A stretch of DNA of 11,225 bases from CAIVPM01 sp049242865. Its GTDB lineage: Bacteria; Bacteroidota; Bacteroidia; Chitinophagales; Chitinophagaceae. The DNA is taken from NCBI GenBank assembly GCA_049242865.1, contig JBMLOR010000029.1:1-11225 (forward strand), in the 5' to 3' direction. This document shows positions 1 to 6,030 of the stretch, piece by piece (position 1 is the first letter of the stretch; every line of letters starts with the position of its first letter). The translations under genes and the position numbers were made by a program. The notes beneath the pieces are model-generated. The model was not told the DNA's origin. It worked only from the letters and a program-made list of their open reading frames with translations, and made no database searches.

Positions 1-145
1 CTACAACAGAACCTTTAATCATTACAGATGCCCCCGTAAGTGGCGACTTTTTAACTGATTCTACTACCAAACCAGAGATGCTTGTTTGAGCATTCAAATA
101 AAATGTTGCAAAAAGCATAAACAAAAGTGTTAAATTTTTCTTCAT
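1..145 (-). CDS. Exported protein with carboxypeptidase-regulatory-like/TonB-receptor N-terminus (partial)
   Basis: Reading leftwards from an ATG at 143-145, an open frame of 48 codons runs off the window edge. It begins with a clear signal peptide: MKKN, then a hydrophobic stretch, ending LNAQ at about residues 17-20, a cleavage site typical of Bacteroidota. Next comes the start of a beta-strand domain with the pattern SGLVVE...SPLTGASVMIKG. This matches the opening of the carboxypeptidase regulatory-like domain found at the N-terminus of SusC-type TonB-dependent receptors and other outer-membrane proteins of this phylum. Which of these it is cannot be told, because more than 95% of a receptor would lie outside the window. 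It is transcribed divergently from the LysR gene, so it may share a control region with the sulfur cluster; that link is inference. Confidence 0.75.
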   Translation of the reverse strand, partial: MKKNLTLLFMLFATFYLNAQTSISGLVVESVKKSPLTGASVMIKGSVV

Positions 146-164
146 AATAGTTTATAATTTTTAG

Positions 165-240
165 CAATATTATTCACTGAATTTTGAAATTTCTTCAATT
201 CTAATAAAAAATTATTGGTTATAACTAAAAGTAATAATTT
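165..240. promoter_or_regulatory. Divergent intergenic control region with dyad symmetries
   Basis: The 120 bases between the two divergent starts hold several symmetric elements. GAAATTTC at 186-193 is a perfect palindrome, flanked by GAATT (179-183) and AATTC (197-201). AAATTATT (209-216) and AATAATTT (233-240) form a perfect 8-base inverted repeat, and GTTATAAC (218-225) inside it is itself a palindrome. LysR regulators usually bind dyads with a T-N11-A core in exactly this position, so these are candidate operators. On the minus strand, TAATATTG (165-172) is one mismatch from the Bacteroidota -7 consensus TAnnTTTG and lies 19 bases upstream of the receptor-type gene. AT-richness makes chance dyads likely. 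Confidence 0.35.
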
Positions 241-265
241 AGCATTCTTAAATTAATTGTCAACT

Positions 266-1162
266 ATGGAAGATTTTCGTTTAAGAGTTTTCTTATCTGT
301 CAGTAAACATAAAAGTTTTACAAAGGCAGCTTCTGAACTATTTGTATCACAACCTGCAGTAACAAAAAATATAAAGCAACTTGAATCAGATTTAGAAATA
401 CAGTTGTTTGAACGTAAAGGAAGTTTTATCTTACTTACAAAGGGCGGGGAAATTTTTTTAAAACATGTATATAAAATATTTGATATATATCATGAAATAC
501 AACTAGACCTTGGGTTAATTAAGAATAATAAACAGGGTGCCTTAAAAATTGGTGCAAGTACCACTGTTGCACAGTATTTTATTTCGCCTATTTTGGCTTC
601 TTTTTATGAGCAATTTCCAAAAATACAGTTGAGTTTATTAAATGGTAATACTTTACAGATTGAAAATGCTTTACTTGATAAAAGTATTGATATAGGCTTA
701 GTTGAAGGAAAAAAACATAGGCCAGGATTAAAGTATATGGATTTTATTGAAGATGAATTAGTTGCTGTGGTACATAGTAAAAGTAAACTATCAAAAAATC
801 AACAAATTGCCTTAGAAAATTTATACGAAATTCCTTTAGTAATGAGAGAGCGTGGCTCAGGAACATTAGAGGTTATTGAATCTGCTTTAAAAGAAAATGG
901 CATTAAATTAGGTAACCTAAATGTAATTATGCATTTAGGAAGCACAGAAAGTATTAAATCGTTTTTAGAGTTTTCTAATGCTCTTGCTTTTTTTTCGTTA
1001 AAAGCCATTCAAAAAGAAGTTGAAAAAGGTGAATTTAAAATTTTGCAAATTGAAAATTTTAGAATACTCCGTAAATTCTCGTTTGTTCATGTTCAAGGTT
1101 TTCAAGATAGTTTGTCTACTAGTTTTATACATTTTTCTAAAAAGCATTATAACCAAAAGTAA
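266..1162 (+). CDS. LysR-family transcriptional regulator, YeiE-like
   Basis: This 298-residue protein has normal LysR length. Residues 1-60 form the winged helix-turn-helix (SFTKAASELFVSQPAVTKNI, then LE.DL.IQLFER). The remainder is the periplasmic-binding-protein-like effector domain. Segments match the enterobacterial regulator YeiE as I recall it: a GAS(T)T...ILASF stretch at the domain start, DIGLVEG near residue 142, EDELV, MRERGSGT near 193, and an LGSTESIK motif. YeiE sits beside yeiH in Escherichia coli and has been described as sulfite-responsive, which fits the next gene here. The frame stays open to a TTG at 257, but the ATG at 266 gives the usual LysR N-terminus MEDFRLRVFL and is preferred. 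It probably controls the two downstream genes and may regulate itself from the upstream dyads. The family is certain; the effector is inferred. Confidence 0.93.
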   Translation: MEDFRLRVFLSVSKHKSFTKAASELFVSQPAVTKNIKQLESDLEIQLFERKGSFILLTKGGEIFLKHVYKIFDIYHEIQLDLGLIKNNKQGALKIGASTTVAQYFISPILASFYEQFPKIQLSLLNGNTLQIENALLDKSIDIGLVEGKKHRPGLKYMDFIEDELVAVVHSKSKLSKNQQIALENLYEIPLVMRERGSGTLEVIESALKENGIKLGNLNVIMHLGSTESIKSFLEFSNALAFFSLKAIQKEVEKGEFKILQIENFRILRKFSFVHVQGFQDSLSTSFIHFSKKHYNQK

Positions 1163-1169
1163 TTATCAA

Positions 1170-1195
1170 TCCAAAATTGCTATTTCAATTTTGGA
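1170..1195. promoter_or_regulatory. Perfect 10-bp hairpin between the LysR gene and yeiH
   Basis: TCCAAAATTG (1170-1179) and CAATTTTGGA (1186-1195) pair perfectly around the loop CTATTT. The hairpin begins 8 bases after the LysR stop and ends 22 bases before the YeiH start. No T-run follows, so it is not a canonical intrinsic terminator. It could be an attenuating or processing hairpin that lowers exporter expression relative to the regulator, or a dyad operator for a promoter serving yeiH and the monooxygenase gene. Confidence 0.5.
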
Positions 1196-1217
1196 AGCTT
1201 AAAAATAGTTTTGAATA

Positions 1218-2144
1218 ATGAATTACAAAATTGTTGTATTGATAGGTGCATTAATTGCTTGTGCAATACCAAATGTAATTTCATCGAGCATAGCATTATT
1301 ATTAGGTATTTTTTACTCAATACTTATAGGAAACGAGCAACCAAAACAAACTTCAAAATGGGGAGGTTATTTACTAAAAACTTCCATTATTGGTTTAGGA
1401 TTTGGAATTAATTTAAATGTACTATTTAATGCTGGCAAAGAAAATGCACTAGTAACAAGTTTTTTTGTGTTTGGTACACTTGGTTTTGGATTTTTTTTGG
1501 CAAAATGGATTGGATTACCCAAAAGAATTGGATTGTTAATTTCCACGGGTTCAGCAATTTGTGGAGGAAGTGCTATTGCAGCAGTTGGTTCAGTTACAAA
1601 AGCAAACTCAAATGAATTATCAGTATCAACAGGAGTTGTTTTTTTATTAAATGCTTTAGCGTTAATCAGCTTTCCTGCAATAGGTCATTTATTAAATTTA
1701 AGTGAACAACAGTTTGGAACTTTTGCAGCAATTGCCATTCACGATATGAGTTCTGTTGTAGGTGCAGCATCTAAGTTTGGTGAAACTGCATTGCAAGTTG
1801 CATCAATCACTAAAATGTTAAGAGTGCTGTGGATTATACCTGTTGTTTTAGTAATTGCATTTAAAATCAGTGATTCTAAAGATGGGCTTAAAATTCCAAG
1901 CTTCATTATTCTATTTATAATTGCTTCTTGTATTTATAGTTTATTGCCTCAATATCAGCAAGTTTATTCACTGCTGTATAAAATTGCAAAACAATTAATG
2001 ATAGTTAGTTTATTTTTAGTGGGTACAACTATTTCTGTATCTAATTTAAAACAAGTAGGCAAAAAGGTAATCATACATGCCACTTTATTGTGGGTTATAA
2101 TATGTAGCTTAGTTTATATTTATGTAAAATTATTCATTAAATAA
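1218..2144 (+). CDS. YeiH-family putative sulfate/sulfite exporter
   Basis: A 308-residue, very hydrophobic inner-membrane protein with about ten membrane segments along its whole length. Two signature motifs of the YeiH / conserved hypothetical 698 family are present: GSAICGGSAIAA near residues 110-121 and AIHDMSSVVGAAS near 172-184. A short C-terminal cytoplasmic end (YVKLFIK) closes it. The family is annotated as putative sulfate exporters; relatives have been linked to sulfite or sulfonate metabolism, but transport by YeiH itself is poorly demonstrated. The gene lies between a YeiE-like regulator and an SsuD-like monooxygenase, 12 bases upstream of the latter, so the two are almost surely co-transcribed. 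The inferred job is removal of sulfite or sulfate formed when a sulfonate is oxidised. The start is the first ATG after the intergenic hairpin and fits the family length. Confidence 0.88.
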   Translation: MNYKIVVLIGALIACAIPNVISSSIALLLGIFYSILIGNEQPKQTSKWGGYLLKTSIIGLGFGINLNVLFNAGKENALVTSFFVFGTLGFGFFLAKWIGLPKRIGLLISTGSAICGGSAIAAVGSVTKANSNELSVSTGVVFLLNALALISFPAIGHLLNLSEQQFGTFAAIAIHDMSSVVGAASKFGETALQVASITKMLRVLWIIPVVLVIAFKISDSKDGLKIPSFIILFIIASCIYSLLPQYQQVYSLLYKIAKQLMIVSLFLVGTTISVSNLKQVGKKVIIHATLLWVIICSLVYIYVKLFIK

Positions 2145-2156
2145 ATTTTTAAAACA

Positions 2157-3308
2157 ATGCGTGAACAAGCTTTTAAAAGTGTTGACATAAGAACAACTGA
2201 ACGTGTAATTGAAGTTGGTTGGTTTGATGATTTGTGCAATGGTGATACTGCTTATTTAGGAACTATAGATGAGGCACGAAAAAGTAGTTACGAACATTGT
2301 GCTGATATTATGAAAACAGCTGATAAGCTTGGATTTGGTAATATTCTTTTGCCAACTTCTTATGTTGTAGGGCAAGAGGTTTTACCATTTGCAGGAGCAA
2401 TGGCTCCTCAAACTAAAAATCTTAATATGCTAACTGCTATTAGAACAGGTGAAATTCATCCACCCATGTTAGCAAGGCATATTGCAACTTTAGATCACAT
2501 GTTAGAAGGCAGACTAACTATAAATATCATCAATTCGGATTTGCCAGGGTTAAAAGAAGATCATGAATTGAGATATAAGAGATGTAGCGAAGTAATTGAA
2601 ATTTTAAAACAAGCTTGGACTCAAGATAGAATTGATTTTGAAGGAGAAATATATAAATTACACATGGATGCTAAGCCTGCAAAACCATATCAACAAAATG
2701 GGGGCCCTTTATTGTATTTTGGAGGAATTTCGCCTGGCTCAAAAGATGTTTGTGCAAAATATTGTGATGTTTTTTTAATGTGGCCCGAGCCCGAAGAAAG
2801 TATTTATGCCACTATGCAAGAAATGAGTAAACGTGCAGCTAGCTACAATAGAAAATTAGATTTTGGAATGCGTTTGCATGTAATTGTTAGAGAAACAGAA
2901 GAAGAGGCAAAAAATTATGCCAAACAATTGATGTCGAAATTTGATGCTGAAGTTGCAGATATGTTAAAAACAAGAACTCAAGATTTTAAATCAGCAGGTG
3001 TATTAAGGCAAGATGAGTTTAGAAAATCAGCAGATGCTGATGATTTTATTGAGCCCATGCTTTGGACTGGAATTGGAAGAGCAAGATCTGGTTGTGGTGC
3101 TGCCATTGTTGGTACTCCAGAACAAATTATAGAAAAAATGAATCGATATATGGATATGGGTGTAAGGGCATTTATACTGTCAGGCTATCCATTAATTGAA
3201 GAATGTGAATATTTTGGAAAATTAGTATTACCACATTTAAAAACAACAAAGCTTTCTGTTTTACAAGGAAGAACTCCAATTAAAAAACCAATTACACCAC
3301 TTACATAG
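2157..3308 (+). CDS. SsuD-like FMNH2-dependent alkanesulfonate-type monooxygenase (LLM class)
   Basis: A 383-residue luciferase-like TIM-barrel protein, close in length to Escherichia coli SsuD (381). SsuD uses reduced FMN and oxygen to cleave the C-S bond of alkanesulfonates, giving an aldehyde and sulfite. Recognisable blocks are ILLPTS near 63-68, ATLDHMLEGR, LLYFGG, FGMRLHVIVRETEEEA near 236-251, and FILSGYPLIEE near 339-349. By alignment from memory, the SsuD active-site residues Arg226, His228, Arg297 and Tyr331 are kept as Arg239, His241, Arg310 and Tyr344. SsuD Cys54 is replaced by Val71, and an N-terminal His is also absent, so the substrate may differ (methanesulfonate, dimethylsulfone or another organosulfur compound). 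The N-terminus is about 10 residues longer than SsuD. No partner flavin reductase (SsuE) or SsuABC transporter is in the window. It is the last gene of the cluster and is followed by a terminator. Confidence 0.85.
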   Translation: MREQAFKSVDIRTTERVIEVGWFDDLCNGDTAYLGTIDEARKSSYEHCADIMKTADKLGFGNILLPTSYVVGQEVLPFAGAMAPQTKNLNMLTAIRTGEIHPPMLARHIATLDHMLEGRLTINIINSDLPGLKEDHELRYKRCSEVIEILKQAWTQDRIDFEGEIYKLHMDAKPAKPYQQNGGPLLYFGGISPGSKDVCAKYCDVFLMWPEPEESIYATMQEMSKRAASYNRKLDFGMRLHVIVRETEEEAKNYAKQLMSKFDAEVADMLKTRTQDFKSAGVLRQDEFRKSADADDFIEPMLWTGIGRARSGCGAAIVGTPEQIIEKMNRYMDMGVRAFILSGYPLIEECEYFGKLVLPHLKTTKLSVLQGRTPIKKPITPLT

Positions 3309-3347
3309 TTTAAAAATTACAAAAAGAAATTAATCTATGAAAAATCT

Positions 3348-3379
3348 AAAAAGCTATTTCAAGTGAGGTAGCTTTTTTT
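3348..3379 (+). terminator. Intrinsic terminator of the LysR-yeiH-monooxygenase cluster
   Basis: A 13-bp stem pairs 3348-3360 with 3365-3377 around the loop AAGT. It contains two G-T pairs and is followed directly by a T-run. It lies 40 bases after the monooxygenase stop and on the same strand. Confidence 0.8.
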
Positions 3380-3628
3380 GTGCTTTCTACTAAAATGCTG
3401 AAGTTTTTTATTACATCATGTATGCTTTAAGTTTTTATCATCTCTATTTATTGGGTAATTTGTATGTTTTAGTAGACGATTTAGCATGTTAAGTTTTCTT
3501 TAACACACATTATCCTTCATAAAAACCGTTGGTACAAAAAACAAATTTTTCTGTAACAACTTTTTCAAAAACGCGTCTCATAGTTATACAAAATCAAAAA
3601 TCAAATAAAAAAACAAAATCAAAAAATC
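3380..3628. other. Intergenic stretch with an A-rich tandem leader
   Basis: No convincing gene is present here on either strand. The last 40 bases are extremely A-rich and contain two near-identical segments of the form ACAAAATC-A(5-6)-TCA, at 3588-3603 and 3613-3629. The second runs into the ATG of the next gene. A-rich leaders commonly replace Shine-Dalgarno sites in Bacteroidota. No good TAnnTTTG promoter motif was found; the stretch from TTTG at about 3459 to TAGCATGT 19 bases later has the right spacing but a poor -7 box. A weak GTTAA/TTAAC dyad lies near 3488-3504. Confidence 0.4.
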
Positions 3629-4072
3629 ATGAAAAAAATTCTTTTAACAGCATTCATTGCTGCAAGTACATTAAGTTTAAGTTTCGCTAAAACTGGCGAC
3701 GAAAAAAAAGTAAGTTACAAAGTAATCACTGAGTTTTCAAACAACTTTAGCGATGCCGAAAATGTAACATGGAAAGTTACAAGCGAGTACATTAAGGCTA
3801 CTTTTGTAATGGATGAGCAAACCATGGAAGCATTTTTTAATAATAATGGTGAAATGTTTGCAACTAGTAAAAAAATGGCTTTTAATAAGTTGCCAAAAAA
3901 AGCAATAACTACCATTACTACTAATTATCAGTTTCCTCCTTACGAACTTAAAGAGTGTATAAAACTTACAAATAGTGATGGAGTTGAAAAGTATTATGTA
4001 TCATTAAAAAAAGAAAATAAAACTACAGTTTTAGAAATAGATGCTGCTGGTTATGTAAAAACATTTAACTAG
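3629..4072 (+). CDS. Small secreted PepSY-like (DUF2874-type) protein
   Basis: A 147-residue protein with a textbook signal peptide: MKKILLTAF, a hydrophobic core, and cleavage expected after SLSFA at residue 20. The mature part has the pattern F.NNF..AENVTWKV...YIKATFVMDEQTMEAFFNNNGE. This is the repeat found in the small periplasmic PepSY-like / putative beta-lactamase-inhibitor-like proteins common in Bacteroidota. A second half (residues about 85-147) resembles a further copy of the same strand-helix layout and ends YYVSLKKENK...VLEIDAAGYV. The molecular function of these proteins is unknown; export to the periplasm or beyond is the only firm prediction. The gene stands alone between two terminators, so it is probably monocistronic. 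The start is fixed by the signal peptide. Confidence 0.75.
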   Translation: MKKILLTAFIAASTLSLSFAKTGDEKKVSYKVITEFSNNFSDAENVTWKVTSEYIKATFVMDEQTMEAFFNNNGEMFATSKKMAFNKLPKKAITTITTNYQFPPYELKECIKLTNSDGVEKYYVSLKKENKTTVLEIDAAGYVKTFN

Positions 4073-4103
4073 TTTTTGGGTACAAGGTTTGTTAAATATG
4101 AGT

Positions 4104-4137
4104 AGCTCTTTGCAATTTTTTGCAAAGAGCTTTTTTT
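4104..4137 (+). terminator. Strong intrinsic terminator after the PepSY-like gene
   Basis: A perfect 12-bp stem pairs 4104-4115 (AGCTCTTTGCAA) with 4120-4131 around the loop TTTT. A run of seven T residues (4131-4137) follows. It lies 31 bases downstream of the stop codon and isolates this gene from thyA. Confidence 0.92.
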
Positions 4138-4197
4138 GTTAGTTATGTAAAATTCTCCCCAAAAAATTAACAAATAAATTTTAATTACAACAACTAA

Positions 4198-4205
4198 TAC
4201 ATTTG
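4198..4205 (+). promoter_or_regulatory. Candidate Bacteroidota -7 element for thyA-folA
   Basis: TACATTTG matches the TAnnTTTG consensus exactly and ends only four bases before the thyA ATG. Transcription from it would start at or next to the start codon, giving a leaderless or nearly leaderless message. No clear TTTG -33 element was seen at the usual distance, so this rests on the -7 box and its position after a terminator. Confidence 0.5.
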
Positions 4206-4209
4206 TACA

Positions 4210-5031
4210 ATGCAACAATATCATCAATTACTGCAACATATACTTGATAATGGAGTATTAAAAAGCGATAGAACTGGAACTGGAACTTTAAGTTGTTTTG
4301 GTTACCAAATGCGTTTTAATTTAGAGCAAGGATTTCCTTTGGTAACTACCAAAAAGCTACATATAAAAAGTATTATTCACGAATTGCTTTGGTTTTTAAA
4401 TGGCGACACCAACATAAAATATCTTAATGATAATGGTGTTAAAATTTGGGACGAATGGGCCAACGAAAATGGCGACCTTGGGCCAGTTTATGGTAAACAA
4501 TGGCGAAGCTGGGAAAATAAAAATGGAGATACCATTGATCAAATTGCAGAGGTAATTCATCAACTAAAAACTAATCCAGATAGTAGAAGAATCATTGTAA
4601 ATGCTTGGAACGTTGGCGAGCTTAAACAAATGGCTTTAACACCTTGCCACGCTTTATTTCAGTTTTATACAACTCCACCTCCTGTAGGTATAAAAGGAGG
4701 TAAACCTAAGTTAAGTTGCCTGCTTTATCAGCGAAGTGCAGATGCTTTTTTGGGTGTTCCATTTAATATTGCATCTTATGCCCTTTTAACCATAATGGTT
4801 GCACAAGTATGTGATATGGAGGTGGGCGAATTTATACACAGTTTTGGTGACGTGCACCTTTATACCAATCATTTAGAGCAAGCTAAATTACAACTTACAC
4901 GAGTACCTTATGATTTACCAACTTTAAAAATTAATAAGGAAGTAAAAGATATTTTTAAATTTAAATTCGAAGATTTTGAAGTAGAAAATTATCAATTTCA
5001 TCCACACATAAAAGCAATAGTTGCAGTATAA
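4210..5031 (+). CDS. thyA: Thymidylate synthase
   Basis: ThyA converts dUMP and 5,10-methylene-tetrahydrofolate to dTMP and dihydrofolate in the cytoplasm. The 273-residue protein aligns without gaps to Escherichia coli ThyA over the first 150 residues (as recalled): DRTGTGTLS near 20-28, the SIIHELLWFL segment, WDEWA, GPVYGKQWR and DPDSRRIIV-type motifs. The catalytic cysteine lies in ALTPCHALFQF (Cys146). QRSADAFLGVPFNIASYALL and GDVHLYTNH follow. It is nine residues longer than the E. coli enzyme because of an insert around residues 154-166, rich in Pro, Gly and Lys, in the loop just after FQFY; this insert is encoded by an inverted repeat (separate entry). All recognisable active-site residues are kept, so the enzyme should work. 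folA begins one base after the stop codon and recycles the dihydrofolate product. Confidence 0.98.
   Translation: MQQYHQLLQHILDNGVLKSDRTGTGTLSCFGYQMRFNLEQGFPLVTTKKLHIKSIIHELLWFLNGDTNIKYLNDNGVKIWDEWANENGDLGPVYGKQWRSWENKNGDTIDQIAEVIHQLKTNPDSRRIIVNAWNVGELKQMALTPCHALFQFYTTPPPVGIKGGKPKLSCLLYQRSADAFLGVPFNIASYALLTIMVAQVCDMEVGEFIHSFGDVHLYTNHLEQAKLQLTRVPYDLPTLKINKEVKDIFKFKFEDFEVENYQFHPHIKAIVAV
4677..4701. repeat. Inverted repeat inside thyA encoding an in-frame loop insert
   Basis: ACCTCCT (4677-4683) and AGGAGGT (4695-4701) form a perfect 7-bp stem around an 11-base loop. It coincides with the segment that makes this ThyA nine residues longer than the Escherichia coli enzyme (PPPVGIKGGK). The pattern CCTCC-N13-GGAGG resembles the CCTCC-N14-GGAGG element at the right edge of the window; both read AAAGGAGG at one end. 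It may be a small palindromic repeat that entered the gene in frame, although ordinary loop variation with chance symmetry is possible. Confidence 0.45.
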
Positions 5032-5032
5032 T

Positions 5033-5524
5033 ATGCTAATAAATTTAATAGTTGCAGCAAGCACTAACTACGCTATTGGTAAAAACAATGATTTGCTTTG
5101 GCATTTACCAAACGATATGAAGTTTTTTAAACAAACAACTTGGGGAATGCCTGTAATTATGGGCAGAAAAACGTTTGAAAGCCTTAAAGGTAAACCATTA
5201 AATGGGCGATTAAATATTGTATTAACACAACAAGATAATTTTATTGCTACAGGTGCTATAGTTGTACAAAATCTAGAAGATGCTTTGTTTGTAGCACAGC
5301 AACATTTATATAAGCAAGTTTTTATTATTGGTGGTGGCGAATTATATAAACAAACCATTAAAAAAGCTGATGCCATTTACCTAACAAGGGTACATACCAT
5401 TATTGATGGAGATGTTTTTTTCCCTGAATTTAACCAACTTGATTTTAAACGCACTAGCAAATTTGATTATGAACCTGATGAAAAGCATGCTTATGCCTAC
5501 AGTTTTGAGAAATGGGAGAAGTAA
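5033..5524 (+). CDS. folA: Dihydrofolate reductase
   Basis: FolA reduces dihydrofolate to tetrahydrofolate with NADPH and is the trimethoprim target. With the ATG at 5033 the protein is 163 residues, close to Escherichia coli FolA (159). The N-terminus is LIVAASTNYAIGKNNDLLWHLPNDMKFFK, written here as two parts: LIVAASTNYAIGK and NNDLLWHLPNDMKFFK. Asp28 in HLPND is the substrate-protonating acid equivalent to Asp27. Later come MPVIMGRKTFES (NADPH binding), LNGRLNIVLT with the folate-binding arginine, VFIIGGGELY, and IYLTRV. The frame remains open upstream to a TTG at 5021, inside thyA, but the ATG gives the standard start. One base separates the thyA stop (TAA) from this ATG, which indicates translational coupling. 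No resistance-associated change is obvious by eye. Confidence 0.97.
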   Translation: MLINLIVAASTNYAIGKNNDLLWHLPNDMKFFKQTTWGMPVIMGRKTFESLKGKPLNGRLNIVLTQQDNFIATGAIVVQNLEDALFVAQQHLYKQVFIIGGGELYKQTIKKADAIYLTRVHTIIDGDVFFPEFNQLDFKRTSKFDYEPDEKHAYAYSFEKWEK

Positions 5525-5602
5525 AAATGATGTTAAAGCTTTTATTCAATTTGTAATTTAAAACTATTACCAATTTTATAACACTATAGTTAATCAACTG
5601 TA

Positions 5603-5610
5603 TAATTTTG
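5603..5610 (+). promoter_or_regulatory. Candidate Bacteroidota -7 element for the DUF3467 gene
   Basis: TAATTTTG fits TAnnTTTG and lies 16 bases upstream of the ATG at 5627, leaving a short A-rich leader. The preceding 80 bases after folA hold no terminator that I can see, so the gene may also be reached by read-through from thyA-folA. No clear -33 TTTG is present. Confidence 0.45.
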
Positions 5611-5626
5611 ATTAAAAATAAAATAC

Positions 5627-5941
5627 ATGGAAGATAACAACCAACAACAAAACCAATTGAATATTGAAATTAGTGAAGAAATGGCCGAAGGTGCTTATGC
5701 CAATTTAGCTGTAATTACGCATAGTCATGCTGAATTTGTAGTAGATTTTGTGAATGTTATGCCAGGAACACCCAAAAGCAAAGTAAAAAGTAGAATCATA
5801 TTTACCCCAATGCATGCTAAAAAGTTTATGAAAGCATTAATTGATAATGTTCAAAGGTATGAGGCTGCAAATGGTACAATTAAAGATTTGGAGCAAATTG
5901 AAATACCAATGCAATTTACAGGACCCGCCGGTCAAGCCTAA
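5627..5941 (+). CDS. DUF3467 protein
   Basis: A 104-residue cytoplasmic protein of a small conserved family of unknown function. After a Gln/Asn-rich lead (residues 1-12) it has LNIEISEEMAEGAYANLAVI, then HSHAEFVVDFVNVMPGTPKSKV, RIIFTPMHAKKFMKALIDNV and a C-terminal IPMQFTGPAG. This order of blocks is diagnostic of DUF3467, which is widespread in Bacteroidota and some other bacteria and often adjoins core genes. Residues 13-75 would form a beta-sheet, followed by a helix near 70-90. There is no signal peptide or membrane segment. The start is set by the ATG beneath the candidate promoter and by family length. No function can be assigned. Confidence 0.88.
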   Translation: MEDNNQQQNQLNIEISEEMAEGAYANLAVITHSHAEFVVDFVNVMPGTPKSKVKSRIIFTPMHAKKFMKALIDNVQRYEAANGTIKDLEQIEIPMQFTGPAGQA

Positions 5942-5968
5942 ACTTAACAATACTATCTTTTTTAAAAC

Positions 5969-5998
5969 ACTAAAGCCCTGAAATTTCAGGGCTTTAGT
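5969..5998. terminator. Bidirectional terminator, 30-base perfect palindrome
   Basis: The 30 bases from 5969 to 5998 are a perfect palindrome centred between 5983 and 5984, with the core GCCCTGAAATTTCAGGGC. As RNA it would form a stem of about 13 bp with a four-base AATT loop. It sits between the convergent DUF3467 and clpS genes, 27 and 32 bases from their stops. The 3' arms end in CTTTAGTAT (plus) and CTTTAGTGTTTT (minus), so the T-tracts are weak but the stem is strong. Confidence 0.85.
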
Positions 5999-6030
5999 AT
6001 ACTTACTCATTGCATTACACAACAAAAATG

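Noticed and set aside
257..265. TTG start for the LysR gene three codons upstream
   Set aside because: The ATG at 266 gives the standard LysR N-terminus; the extra residues add nothing conserved.
1020..1411. Two overlapping plus-strand frames (1020-1202 and 1211-1411)
   Set aside because: They are out-of-frame shadows across the end of the LysR gene and the start of yeiH; the composition is atypical and there is no independent start context.
5021..5032. TTG start for folA inside thyA
   Set aside because: The ATG at 5033 gives the canonical dihydrofolate reductase start, one base after the thyA stop.
5068..5376. 102-codon minus-strand frame opposite folA
   Set aside because: Antisense to a clear dihydrofolate reductase; the Cys/Asn-rich translation looks like the complement of coding sequence.
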